NCBI GenBank assembly: GCA_018240285.1
Contig: JAFEGA010000025.1
Coordinates: forward strand, 1-64,000
DNA length: 64,000 bases
Source of the DNA: Pseudomonadota bacterium
GTDB lineage: Bacteria; Pseudomonadota; Gammaproteobacteria; Burkholderiales; Nitrosomonadaceae
Direction of reading: 5' to 3'
Below the pieces are notes generated by a model that was given only the letters and a program-made list of their open reading frames with translations, was not told the DNA's origin and made no database searches. Position numbers and translations under genes: made by a program. Position 1 is the first letter of the stretch; each line of letters begins with the position of its first letter. This document shows positions 17,176 through 25,908 of this stretch, in pieces.

Positions 17176-19137
17176 ATGAGCAAAAATTTTGCCGGACAGA
17201 ACCTGAACGGCCGCAGTTTTCGCGGGCAAGACTTGCGCGGCGCGGATTTTTCCGGTTGTGAACTGAAGGGTTGTGATTTTACTGATGCCGATTTGACGGA
17301 TGCCAAGTTTTGCCGGGCAACGCTGGGGATCGATGATTGGCACAATCTTTTCAAGTTGCTTGCGAATTTTGTGTTTGGTATGAGCAGTGGATTCCTTGCG
17401 TGGGTTCTCAATTTCCTGTTTATTTATGCTGTCATTGGAATCTTTAAAGGCTTTACCAGGACTGATTTTCCCGTAGAAGAAAACAATGCGCTGCTATTGA
17501 TTGGTTCACTGTACGCTGCAAGCGTCTGCTTATCGGTGTTTGCCGCGCTGAAATACCGGGATTGGCGGATTGTTACCGGGTATCATTCAGTAATAATAAT
17601 GGCGGTAGCTGTAATGGCGACAGGGGAAGTGGTAGTATCAAAGGCATATTTAGCGGCAGCGGGAGCGGTGGCGGTAACAGTAGCAGCAGCGGTGGGGATG
17701 GCGGCAGCGGCAGTGGGTAGGGTAGGTGTAACGATAGCATTAATGTTAACGTTAGCGGGAACGTCAACGGTAGCGGGAACGGGAGTGGTAGTAGAGGTTG
17801 GAACGGGAGCAGCCATGACTGTCATTTATTTGCTGCTAGGGTGGTATTTGAATCGCCGTTGCCTGAAATCCGAAGAGTCGATGCTGGCATTACTGCGCCG
17901 CTATGCTTTAGCTTGGCGTTGCTGGGGCGGTACACAATTTGTGGGCGCTACGCTTGCACATACCGATTTCGCCGAGGCGGATTTATCCGCTGCGCGTTTT
18001 GCCGGTGCCAAATTTCAACAACCAAACTTCACTCACGCCAAGAACCTGCATCTGGCCTGGATTTATGCCTCACCGCTGGAACGTAAACCGGTCCGCACGT
18101 TGTTGACCGAAGGTAGATTAGATAGTCAGGATTTTTCCAACCTCAATTTGCGCGGCTTGTCATTTAAAGGCTTGAACCTTACCGGCTGCAATTTTTACCA
18201 CACCGACCTGAGCGAAGCCGATTTCAGAAATTGTGGTTTGACCGGTGCCGATTTGTCCGAAGCGATGGCGCTCGGTACGCACTTCAGCAATGCCACGATG
18301 ACCGGCGCGCTCATCGACAACTGGAGCATGGACAAGCACACGCAATTCGACGGCGTGATCTGTGATTTCGTGTATACCAAACGCAACAAAGACGAGCGCA
18401 ACCCGCCGCAAGGCAATTTCAAACCCGGCGAATTCAGCAAGCTGTACCAGGAAATCGCCAACACCGTCGACTTCATCGCGCACACGCCGGATGAATTGAC
18501 CGCTTTGCTGCGCGCCATCGACCACATCAAACAACAAGGCGGCGATATCGTCATCCAAAGCCTGGAACGCAAAAACGAATCGGTGGTGGTGCGCACGCAG
18601 AGCGATGAGAGTATCGATAAGGCGGCGATTTATGCCGAAGTGAAAGCGCAGACGGAAAAAGAATTGTTAATGCTGCAACAAGAAAAACAACTGTTGCTGC
18701 AAAAAGTGGAAATGCAGGAACAGCATACCGATACGTTGAAACAATTGTTAAACAAAGCCATCGAGAGCCCGAAAACTATGAATGATAACAGCCGCCATTA
18801 CAGCAACATTATTGCACATAGTTCCGCCCTCGCTCTGGGCGACGGCAGCACAGCCAACAATCATATCGAACAAGTGGCCGATGCCGAACTGAAAGCCGCA
18901 TTGCAAACGTTGCAGCAATTGCTGGCCGACAGCCATTTAGCGGACATTGACAAACAGCAAGCGCACCAAGCCGTCGATGAACTTGCCGCCGTCAGCCAGA
19001 AACCGCAAGCCGAGCGCAAAAGCCTGGCGCGGCGCAGTCTGTCTTTCTTGAAGGATTTACAGCAGGATTTATCGAGCGTGGCCGAACTGGGCGAGCAATA
19101 CGGTAAGCTGCTGATAAAGGTGATGGCTTGGTTTTAA
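17176..19137 (+). CDS. Pentapeptide-repeat membrane protein with coiled-coil C-terminus
   Basis: About 653 residues, starting at the ATG at 17176 (upstream codons of the same frame look non-coding). Layout: pentapeptide repeats (A/C-D/N-L/F type) at 3-50; hydrophobic membrane region (about 58-235); a second pentapeptide block (about 255-410: LAHTDFAEADLSAARFAGAK and on); then a soluble C-terminus with a glutamine-rich coiled coil (about 490-550) and helices. Repeats fold as a right-handed beta-helix; function unknown. The middle of the membrane region (codons for about 136-213) is written in simple G/A/T-rich DNA with only small residues (A, V, G, T), unlike the rest. Effector-associated domain-like features in the C-terminus (DELTALLRAIDHIKQQGGDI) suggest a signalling or conflict-system link, but this is speculative. 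Confidence 0.8.
   Translation: MSKNFAGQNLNGRSFRGQDLRGADFSGCELKGCDFTDADLTDAKFCRATLGIDDWHNLFKLLANFVFGMSSGFLAWVLNFLFIYAVIGIFKGFTRTDFPVEENNALLLIGSLYAASVCLSVFAALKYRDWRIVTGYHSVIIMAVAVMATGEVVVSKAYLAAAGAVAVTVAAAVGMAAAAVGRVGVTIALMLTLAGTSTVAGTGVVVEVGTGAAMTVIYLLLGWYLNRRCLKSEESMLALLRRYALAWRCWGGTQFVGATLAHTDFAEADLSAARFAGAKFQQPNFTHAKNLHLAWIYASPLERKPVRTLLTEGRLDSQDFSNLNLRGLSFKGLNLTGCNFYHTDLSEADFRNCGLTGADLSEAMALGTHFSNATMTGALIDNWSMDKHTQFDGVICDFVYTKRNKDERNPPQGNFKPGEFSKLYQEIANTVDFIAHTPDELTALLRAIDHIKQQGGDIVIQSLERKNESVVVRTQSDESIDKAAIYAEVKAQTEKELLMLQQEKQLLLQKVEMQEQHTDTLKQLLNKAIESPKTMNDNSRHYSNIIAHSSALALGDGSTANNHIEQVADAELKAALQTLQQLLADSHLADIDKQQAHQAVDELAAVSQKPQAERKSLARRSLSFLKDLQQDLSSVAELGEQYGKLLIKVMAWF
17582..17818. 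repeat. Simple-sequence tract inside the pentapeptide-repeat gene
   Basis: About 240 bases built from short GNN/ANN-type triplets such as gcg, gta, gga, acg. In the gene's frame it encodes Ala/Val/Gly/Thr-rich membrane segments. One frame over, the same DNA reads as a Gly/Ser/Asn linker (GSGSGGGNSSSSGGDGG), interrupted by one TAG. On the other strand it reads Pro/Thr/Ala-rich without stops. Such DNA usually arises by slippage and is prone to length change. Confidence 0.75.
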
Positions 19138-19209
19138 GCCGATACTAGCCGCGTAGCGAAGCAGGAATAACGATTTGAAGGAAAGAAATGATTTTTGGGT
19201 TTCGCCCAC

Positions 19210-19237
19210 AAAAAACCCCGGATTACCGGGGTTTTTT
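19210..19237 (-). terminator. Bidirectional terminator between cold-shock and pentapeptide genes
   Basis: A perfect 12-bp stem (19210-19221 with 19226-19237) around a 4-base loop, with six A on one side and six T on the other. It lies 20 bases past the cold-shock stop and 72 bases past the pentapeptide-repeat stop, so it can end both convergent transcripts. Confidence 0.93.
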
Positions 19238-19257
19238 ATTTAAGCTTTACGTTCGGC

Positions 19258-19461
19258 TTACTGCGGCACGATGTTCGATGCCTGCTTGCCTTTAGGGCCT
19301 GTGGTAATGTCGAAGGTAACGCGTTGCGCTTCGCGTAATGATTTGAAGCCGCTGCTGTTGATTGCAGAGAAGTGCGCGAATAAATCTTCTCCACCGTTAT
19401 CCGGAGTAATAAAGCCAAAACCTTTAGCGTCATTGAACCATTTAACTATGCCTGTTGCCAT
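19258..19461 (-). CDS. Cold-shock protein (CspA family)
   Basis: A 67-residue single cold-shock domain. The RNA-binding motifs RNP1 (KGFGFI) and RNP2-like (DLFAHF) are intact, with the usual [12 protein letters not shown] start and NIVPQ end. Such proteins bind single-stranded RNA and melt secondary structure at low temperature, or act as general RNA chaperones. AAGGAA precedes the ATG by six bases. Which paralogue (cold-inducible or constitutive) cannot be told from the sequence. Confidence 0.95.
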   Translation of the reverse strand: MATGIVKWFNDAKGFGFITPDNGGEDLFAHFSAINSSGFKSLREAQRVTFDITTGPKGKQASNIVPQ

Positions 19462-19862
19462 GTTGATTTCCTTAATAATGAATGAATATATTTTTTTCTA
19501 CAGTAAACCGTAGCGGCTATCGAATATCAAGGAAAAAAGGTCAACTGTAAGCATCGCATTTCACAACTTGAATCCAAAAGACCTGTTTAAGATACATGTT
19601 TCTCAGCAAAGTTCAAGCTTTTATTGAAGATGTTAGCGTCACAGCCAAAGTATTCAAGTGAACGGCGGCGTTAGCGGGTTGATTCGATAGCTTAAACCGG
19701 AAGTGATGGGGCGTGTGCAAAATGCTGTGTCTTGAATGCCTGAATTCAATCATTTTGCGCTGCTAAGCAAGCCCGCAACCTGGGAAATGTTGGCTGTGAT
19801 TTGCTGTCTATTTATCTGCATTGCGTTACAACTTGCCGATCCATCTTTAGAAGGAGACTGCC
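19462..19862. other. Divergent intergenic region, cold-shock gene to catalase
   Basis: 401 bases without a credible gene. It should hold both promoters. For the cold-shock gene a candidate -35/-10 pair is listed separately. On the catalase side only a good ribosome binding site (AGAAGGAG, about 19851-19858) is clear. No peroxide-sensor operator could be recognised with confidence. Confidence 0.5.
19516..19544 (-). promoter_or_regulatory. Candidate sigma-70 promoter of the cold-shock gene
   Basis: On the minus strand TTGACC (19544-19539) is separated by exactly 17 bases from GATAGC (19521-19516). The -35 box is strong, the -10 box weak (three of six). This would give a 5' leader of roughly 45-50 bases. 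No start site data are available. Confidence 0.35.
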
Positions 19863-21320
19863 ATGATTGACGAAAAGAAATTGACCACAGCGGCCGGTGC
19901 GCCCGTGCCGGATAATCAGAACACGATGACTGCCGGGCCTCGTGGGCCGGTGTTGTTGCAGGATGTGTGGTTGCTCGAGAAGCTGGCGCATTTCGATCGT
20001 GAAGTGATTCCGGAGCGGCGCATGCACGCGAAGGGTTCCGGGGCTTATGGCACGTTCACCGTGACGCACGACATCACGAAATACACGCGCGCCAAGATTT
20101 TTTCGCAGATCGGCAAGAGAACTGAGCTTTTTGCGCGTTTCACGACGGTAGCCGGTGAGCGCGGCGCGGCAGATGCCGAGCGCGACATCCGCGGTTTCGC
20201 GGTGAAGTTTTATACCGAGGAAGGCAATTGGGATTTGGTCGGCAACAATACACCGGTGTTTTTTTTGCGCGATCCGTTGAAATTTCCCGATCTAAACCAC
20301 GCCGTCAAGCGCGATCCGCGCACCAATATGCGTAGCGCGAAGAACAACTGGGATTTCTGGACTTCTTTACCGGAAGCGTTGCATCAGATCACCATCGTTA
20401 TGTCCGAGCGCGGTATTCCGGCCAGTTATCGCACCATGCACGGTTTCGGCTCGCATACGTTCAGTTTCATCAACGCCAACAACGAACGTTACTGGGTGAA
20501 ATTCCATTTCAAAAGCCAGCAAGGCATCAAAAATCTGACCGATGCCGAAGCCGAAGCAATCATCGGCAAGGATCGCGAAAGCCACCAGCGCGACTTGTAC
20601 GAAGCCATCGAACGCGGTGATTTTCCGAAATGGACATTGTCCGTGCAGATCATGGCGGAAGCCGATGCATCCAAAGTGCCGTACAACCCGTTCGATTTGA
20701 CCAAAGTTTGGCCGCACCGGGACTTTCCGCTGCTCGAAGTCGGCGTGATGGAGCTCAATCGCAACCCGGAGAACTTCTTCGCCGAAGTCGAACAATCGGC
20801 ATTCAACCCCGCCAATGTCGTGCCGGGAATCAGTTTTTCACCGGACAAAATGCTGCAAGCGCGGCTGTTTTCGTATGGCGATGCGCAGCGTTACCGGCTG
20901 GGCGTCAATCATCATTTGATTCCGGTCAATGCGCCGCGTTGCCCATACCATAGCTATCACCGCGATGGGCAGATGCGGACCGATAGTAACCAAGGCGGCA
21001 CGCTGGGTTATGAACCGAATAGTTACGGCGAATGGCAGGAACAGCCGGATTTCCGCGAACCGCCGCTGTCGATCGAAGGCGCGGCCGATCATTGGAATCA
21101 TCGCGAGGATACGGATTACTATTCGCAGCCCGGCGCATTGTTCCGGTTGATGACGCCGCAACAGCAGCAGGCGCTGTTCGGCAATACCGCTCGTTCCATC
21201 AGCGCCGCGCCGCGTGAAATCCAAATCCGCCATATCCGCAATTGCCTGAAAGCCGATCCGGCCTACGGAAAAGGTGTTGCCGATGCTTTGGGTATCGCAT
21301 TGGACGAAGTTTCCGCCTAG
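19863..21320 (+). CDS. katA: Monofunctional heme catalase (small-subunit, clade 3)
   Basis: A 485-residue catalase that turns hydrogen peroxide into water and oxygen in the cytoplasm. Catalytic His is in [12 protein letters not shown], Asn in [12 protein letters not shown], and the proximal heme Tyr in [14 protein letters not shown]. Length and lack of a flavodoxin-like C-terminal domain place it among the small-subunit, NADPH-binding group. Start ATG has AAGGAG seven bases upstream. Single gene; likely induced by oxidative stress, a cost of ammonia oxidation if the organism is Nitrosomonas-like. Confidence 0.95.
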   Translation: MIDEKKLTTAAGAPVPDNQNTMTAGPRGPVLLQDVWLLEKLAHFDREVIPERRMHAKGSGAYGTFTVTHDITKYTRAKIFSQIGKRTELFARFTTVAGERGAADAERDIRGFAVKFYTEEGNWDLVGNNTPVFFLRDPLKFPDLNHAVKRDPRTNMRSAKNNWDFWTSLPEALHQITIVMSERGIPASYRTMHGFGSHTFSFINANNERYWVKFHFKSQQGIKNLTDAEAEAIIGKDRESHQRDLYEAIERGDFPKWTLSVQIMAEADASKVPYNPFDLTKVWPHRDFPLLEVGVMELNRNPENFFAEVEQSAFNPANVVPGISFSPDKMLQARLFSYGDAQRYRLGVNHHLIPVNAPRCPYHSYHRDGQMRTDSNQGGTLGYEPNSYGEWQEQPDFREPPLSIEGAADHWNHREDTDYYSQPGALFRLMTPQQQQALFGNTARSISAAPREIQIRHIRNCLKADPAYGKGVADALGIALDEVSA

Positions 21321-21565
21321 CGCGGCGAGGTTCGGGTTGCCATTCGGGTACGCGTTGACTCGATTTGGTTTTTTAGGGCGGCCACACTCGAAATCGGTTT
21401 GCTGAATTTTACAAATGAGCGTGTTTAGTTGTTCATACTTGATTCAAGAAATACCCTGAATACCCGATTACCAAACCAGCAGATTGCCGTAAATTGAATG
21501 GCGCGGCAATTGATGTGCCGGGAACCGGATATCAAATCAAACCGATCATATTAAATTCATTGTCT

Positions 21566-22261
21566 ATGCGTTTAGGAATTCTTGAAGACGAACCAACTCA
21601 GGTAGCCATTTATGAGCTGTTGCTTTCGCCGAATCGATATCAATGTGAATTTTTTGGAACCATTGCTTCATTTCTCGATGCTCTCCAAAATAAAAAATTC
21701 GATTTGCTTGTACTCGACTGGATACTGCCCGACGGTACGGCTGGAGAAGCGCTTAAATGGATTCGTAAGAATTTGGATTGGCATATTCCGATCATTTGTG
21801 TCACTTCATGCAATAATGAGTCGGATGTCGTCAATGTCCTATATATGGGGGCGGATGATTATTTTGTGAAATCTTCGCGGCATTTTGAGCTGCTTGCTCG
21901 AATTGAAACCCTGGCGCGCCGCAGCCGGGAAAAGCAGTCTGTGATACTGCAGTTTGGACCGTATGAAATCGATTCGGAAAATCAAGTAATCGTCATTGAT
22001 GGCAAAAACGCCGGTCTTACCCAGAAAGAATTCGCGCTTGCTTGTTACCTGTTTCAAAACATGAACAAGCTGCTGTCGCGAATCCACCTGCTGGAAAAAA
22101 TATGGGGATTGTCGGCTGAGATTGATACGCGCACTGTAGATACGCATATCAGCCGTATCCGCAACAAGCTTAATCTCACAGCGCGAGGCGAATGGGATAT
22201 TCTGACAATCTATGGTTATGGTTATCGTCTGCAACATGTTAAGGTGATTGAGCCGGTTTAA
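21566..22261 (+). CDS. OmpR-type response regulator (orphan)
   Basis: A 231-residue regulator. Receiver domain (1-118) has the acidic pocket in ILEDEP, phospho-acceptor Asp51 in LLVLDWILPDG, a Thr/Ser switch in CVTS, and the conserved Lys in DDYFVKSS. The C-terminal winged helix (about 138-228) shows LTQKEFALACYLFQN and TVDTHISRIRNKL, with the closing GYGYRL. I start at the ATG at 21566 (MRLGILED); a TTG at 21494 would add 24 residues with no homology. No kinase gene is adjacent. Its partner is unknown; the orphan kinase at 6716 is one possibility only because both lack partners here. Confidence 0.9.
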   Translation: MRLGILEDEPTQVAIYELLLSPNRYQCEFFGTIASFLDALQNKKFDLLVLDWILPDGTAGEALKWIRKNLDWHIPIICVTSCNNESDVVNVLYMGADDYFVKSSRHFELLARIETLARRSREKQSVILQFGPYEIDSENQVIVIDGKNAGLTQKEFALACYLFQNMNKLLSRIHLLEKIWGLSAEIDTRTVDTHISRIRNKLNLTARGEWDILTIYGYGYRLQHVKVIEPV

Positions 22262-22622
22262 TAGTTCCAGCATGATTGCCAAGTCACAACAGTAGAGGGG
22301 CTTCGTAATTAAAAAATTGCCCCTAGCTATATATAGGCATTATTCCGTCGCTTTTTAGTATCGATGTACTAGAAATTAAATCAACCTATTCTGATATGCT
22401 TGGAAAACTTTGAATAATTGTTTACGCAAGCAATCAATTGTGTCAGGCGGTGCTCAAAAGTTTCTCTAACTGCGTGATATGCATCATTTCCTGCTCCTCA
22501 CCTGTCGCGTATCTCAATTTGCTTAGCGAGTTGTTCAATGTTTCCCGCGAGCACTGTGTAAGTGACCGGGAAGTCGTTATTCTTGTTATGGAATGCATTG
22601 ATACGGAAAATAGGAGTTTAAT
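22262..22622. other. Intergenic region with a doubtful small reading frame
   Basis: The 361 bases between the response regulator and the DUF5658 gene are AT-rich at first. A frame from a TTG at 22438 to a TGA at 22624-22626 would encode 62 residues, cysteine-rich at its N-terminus (SNCVICIISCSS), and would overlap the next gene by four bases. The start is weak and there is no recognised homologue, so I do not call it a gene. AGGAG at 22612-22616 serves the DUF5658 ATG. Confidence 0.4.
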
Positions 22623-23096
22623 ATGACTGATGTCATCGCAATTGCTGACAATAGAAAACAGGATCGCCGCCAGGCAATGCCGTTTTTCTGCATTTACCAT
22701 TTGGGGATCAAAGCGGGCAGGCGGTTTGGCGAGCGTAGGGTAACAGCAAGAGGGGGGGCGGGTTATGTGGATCGCTATGCGGGGAATTTGGTGTTATGTG
22801 CTATTGCTATTTTATTATTAAGCGCTTTGGATGCCTATTTGACGTTGAATATTTTAGTCAGCGGCGGTGAAGAACTGAATTGGTTTATGGCTGTTTTGAT
22901 TGAAGAAAGCGCGGGGAAATTTGTTGCTTGCAAGCTTGCATTGACTTCTCTGGCGGTTGTTTTGCTGACTATTCACCATAATGTCCGGTTAACCGGGAGA
23001 ATCCATGTCAGGCATATCAATTATGCGGTGCTAGCAGGCTATAGCACGCTGATCGGGTACGAATTGTATTTGCTGGAGTTGCTTGTTGCGTATTAA
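22623..23096 (+). CDS. DUF5658 membrane protein
   Basis: A 157-residue protein with a basic N-terminus (RKQDRRQ, RRFGERRV) and three membrane helices (about 58-80, 98-118, 130-155). The segment ALDAYLTLNILVSGGEELNWF between the first helix and an amphipathic stretch is typical of DUF5658. AGGAG lies six bases before the ATG. Function unknown; it stands alone, convergent with the type I secretion genes. Confidence 0.8.
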   Translation: MTDVIAIADNRKQDRRQAMPFFCIYHLGIKAGRRFGERRVTARGGAGYVDRYAGNLVLCAIAILLLSALDAYLTLNILVSGGEELNWFMAVLIEESAGKFVACKLALTSLAVVLLTIHHNVRLTGRIHVRHINYAVLAGYSTLIGYELYLLELLVAY

Positions 23097-23132
23097 TCCG
23101 AAAGCAGGGTTGCAATTCAATTCTATAGAATA

Positions 23133-24491
23133 TCAATACGAGTTCATTCTGAAATAGCTGGCGATATTTCTAAGATCATCTAATACCAGTGTGCCTGCAG
23201 CTAACTGCAAGCGCAGATAAGCCAATAGGTAATCATACCGTGCCTGTGAAAGATCGCGTTGCGCTGTATACAGTTGCTGTTGCGCATCCAGAAGATTCAA
23301 GTTGATGCGGATGCCGCCGCGAATACTTTTTTCAGTTGCAGCAACGAGCAGTTCGGCTGACTTGACAGCCAGTTCTAGTGATTCAATTTTTTTGACACCA
23401 CTTTTTAGCAAATTATGTTGTTTTTTTAACTCAACCAGTACTTTGTCAGTCATTGCATCGAGATCCGCTTCCGCACGCGCGTGATTTGCTTTTGCTTGAG
23501 CCGTTTGCGCATTCACTCGGCCTCCTGAGAATAAAGGAAAATTAACTTCGATACCAATCGTGCCAAGTTCGGCATCTTGATTACGCGTGATGAAAGATCC
23601 TCGATTATTCTTGGATAGGCTGGCGACTAAATCAACGCGTGGTGTATGCCCGGCAAAACTTTTCCTGACTTCTTCCTTACCGGATGTGACGGCGTGGCGT
23701 TGCGTTGCGATTTCGGCATTACGTTCCAGAGCTAGGGCGTGCCATTCGTCATAATCTTGCAGCTGAATGGCTCGGGTATTAAATGCATCAGATAATCGAT
23801 CCAATTGGGTTATTTTTTGCCCTACGATGGCTCCAAGTTTCAGTTGAGCGGATTCCAGTTCGTCTTTTGCTTCAATAGCCTTGGCTTGCGCAATCGCGTG
23901 TTTCGATTGTGTTTCCAGTACATCGGTGGTGGTGCCTTCGCCTTTTATCAACATGCGCTCATTGACGCGCTTGAGCTCTTCGAGGGAATTCAGTTGCGCT
24001 TCGGTGATTTTGACATGGTCCTGTGCCAGTAATGTTTCCACATAAGCTTCCACTAACCGCACGACCAATTGCTGGCTGCGTCCGGTAAATTTCGCCCGGC
24101 TCGAATCGGCTTGCGCTTTGCCCATCCGGTAACTGGCCACGGCTTCTAAATTAATCAATGGCTGACGAAGTGTTAATGAACTGATCTGACTATCGAAGTG
24201 GGTAGGATCAGAGACGTGGAATTGATTTCCTCGGCTGTCTGTTTGCACACCGGATATGGTCCCCGCGCTTTTACTTTGATTATGAGTGACTGCCAAATTA
24301 GGTAACAGGCTTGCTAAGCCGATCGCTTCCGCTTGCTGCCCAGCTTCATTTTCATGATAAGCGGAGCGGTAAATCGGATCATGTTGGAGCGCGGCTTCAT
24401 AAGCATCCAATAGACTCATTGCTTGAACAGAGCTTAATGAGCTGAACAAAAGCAAAGCTGAAAACGAGAAGATTTTAGGGATATCCATCAT
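23133..24491 (-). CDS. TolC-family outer membrane channel of a type I secretion system
   Basis: A 452-residue outer membrane efflux protein. Signal peptide about 1-24 (ending SVQA), then the two-fold OEP repeats of long helices: MSLLDAYEAALQHDPIYRSA, and NLLDAQQQLYTAQRDLSQARYDYL near the C-terminus. It forms the trimeric channel-tunnel. Five bases separate it from the adaptor gene upstream, and the ABC gene precedes that, so ABC-adaptor-channel is one operon. Protease/S-layer type exporters (PrtDEF, AprDEF, RsaDEF) have the same order. The start may be the first or second ATG. Confidence 0.92.
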   Translation of the reverse strand: MMDIPKIFSFSALLLFSSLSSVQAMSLLDAYEAALQHDPIYRSAYHENEAGQQAEAIGLASLLPNLAVTHNQSKSAGTISGVQTDSRGNQFHVSDPTHFDSQISSLTLRQPLINLEAVASYRMGKAQADSSRAKFTGRSQQLVVRLVEAYVETLLAQDHVKITEAQLNSLEELKRVNERMLIKGEGTTTDVLETQSKHAIAQAKAIEAKDELESAQLKLGAIVGQKITQLDRLSDAFNTRAIQLQDYDEWHALALERNAEIATQRHAVTSGKEEVRKSFAGHTPRVDLVASLSKNNRGSFITRNQDAELGTIGIEVNFPLFSGGRVNAQTAQAKANHARAEADLDAMTDKVLVELKKQHNLLKSGVKKIESLELAVKSAELLVAATEKSIRGGIRINLNLLDAQQQLYTAQRDLSQARYDYLLAYLRLQLAAGTLVLDDLRNIASYFRMNSY

Positions 24492-24496
24492 TACCG

Positions 24497-25849
24497 CTAT
24501 TCTTCGCTCAGAGCTGAATGCACACGATCTAGGATCGGTTTGAATAGATAGCTCAGCAACGAGCGTTCACCCGTTTTGATAAATATTTCTACCGGCATGC
24601 CGGCGCGTATTTGTTCTTCGGCGAGTTTTTTCATGCCTTCCGGTGTTACGGCAGCCTTGATATTGTAAAACGGTAACCCGCTTCGTTCATCTATGAGGCG
24701 ATCTGCCGACACTCGGGTGACTGTGCCTGGAATATTAGGTGTTTTCTTTTGATTCAGGGCGGAAAAAATGAGATCGACGGGCAAATCGACATGCACCTTG
24801 TCAATCAAATGAACCGGTACTTGTCCGGTAACAATCAGTATATCGTTGCTGGGCACGATATCCATCAATTTGAATCCCGGGCTGATAACGCCACCTTCGG
24901 TAAACACATTCATGCCGACCACGATACCGTCTACAGGTGCTTTAACCTCGATGTTGGCCAATTCAAAATCTTGTCCATTCAGGCGATTGCGCAAGGAATC
25001 AACTTCCCGCTTTGTTTCGGTTAGCTGCTGACCTACCTCCTTTTTATATTCCTGTTGACGGTGAACGCGTCGTTGCTCCTGCTCGGCGATTTGCCGCTGA
25101 ATCCGGCCGATATTTCCGGTTTCGGAAAAAATATCTCCGGTCAATTGGGTATACGTGCGCTCCAGCTCCAGCACGCGATTGCGAGGTACAAAACCATCGT
25201 GTGCCAGATCACGCATATTGACAAGTTGCTCTTCCAGGAACTTCAATTGCATGTTTTTACTAGCTTTGGATGCCTCCAGTCCGCGCAATTGCATTTTTAA
25301 ACCAGCAATGTTCTCATCCAGCGCGGCGATTTCGTGATGCAGAGCTAATCTGCGCGATGTAAAGAGCTGAGTTTGTATGATGATATTGTTGGCGACGCGA
25401 GGGTCATTTTGCAGTGCCAGTAAATCTTGCGGAAACGTGATTTTATCCGCACCATCGCGTTCCGCCAATAAGCGGGCTTCCATGGTTAGGGCGGTATAGA
25501 GTTGACTGCGGGTGATCTCGGCTTGCGCCTTGACCTGAGTATCGTTCATTCGCACCAGCACTTGACCGACTGTCACATGATCGCCTTCCTTGACCAAAAT
25601 GCTGTCGATGATACCGCCGATTTGATGTTGAACTGCCTGCAAATGACTGGCGACAGTAACAGTGCCCGGAACCGGCACGCCTTTTTCCAGTGGTGCGAAA
25701 GCAGCCCACAGAATGAATCCGCCAAAGCCCGCCAGCACGATCCACCAGCCCAATTTGGTGTGCAGAGCTTCGTCTGTCTCCACATGATGAGATGAATCGG
25801 CTGGAGCATTTTCAATAACGGTCTTTTTCTCTTCAGCTGCGAGCTTCAT
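24497..25849 (-). CDS. HlyD-family periplasmic adaptor of type I secretion
   Basis: A 450-residue membrane fusion protein. A short cytosolic N-terminus, one membrane helix (about 32-54, LGWWIVLAGFGGFILWAAFA), a split biotinyl-lipoyl domain (GVPVPGTVTVASHLQ and later DFELANIEVKAPVDGIVVG), a long coiled-coil hairpin (about 120-285), and a beta-barrel domain ending in AGMPVEIFIKTGERSLLSYL, which is the HlyD/PrtE signature. It links the ABC protein to the TolC-like channel. Gap of 59 bases to the ABC gene. Confidence 0.93.
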   Translation of the reverse strand: MKLAAEEKKTVIENAPADSSHHVETDEALHTKLGWWIVLAGFGGFILWAAFAPLEKGVPVPGTVTVASHLQAVQHQIGGIIDSILVKEGDHVTVGQVLVRMNDTQVKAQAEITRSQLYTALTMEARLLAERDGADKITFPQDLLALQNDPRVANNIIIQTQLFTSRRLALHHEIAALDENIAGLKMQLRGLEASKASKNMQLKFLEEQLVNMRDLAHDGFVPRNRVLELERTYTQLTGDIFSETGNIGRIQRQIAEQEQRRVHRQQEYKKEVGQQLTETKREVDSLRNRLNGQDFELANIEVKAPVDGIVVGMNVFTEGGVISPGFKLMDIVPSNDILIVTGQVPVHLIDKVHVDLPVDLIFSALNQKKTPNIPGTVTRVSADRLIDERSGLPFYNIKAAVTPEGMKKLAEEQIRAGMPVEIFIKTGERSLLSYLFKPILDRVHSALSEE

Positions 25850-25908
25850 TATTTTTCTGTCCGGTAGTCAGTGTTTCTCGATGTGTGATGGAAAAGCGCG
25901 GCAAAAAA

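Noticed and set aside
17573..17825. Antisense Pro/Thr-rich frames (64-80 residues)
   Set aside because: A by-product of simple-sequence DNA, open in several frames; no start signal.
22443..22700. Minus-strand 85-residue frame over the DUF5658 start
   Set aside because: No ribosome binding site or family motif; it overlaps a better-supported plus-strand gene.
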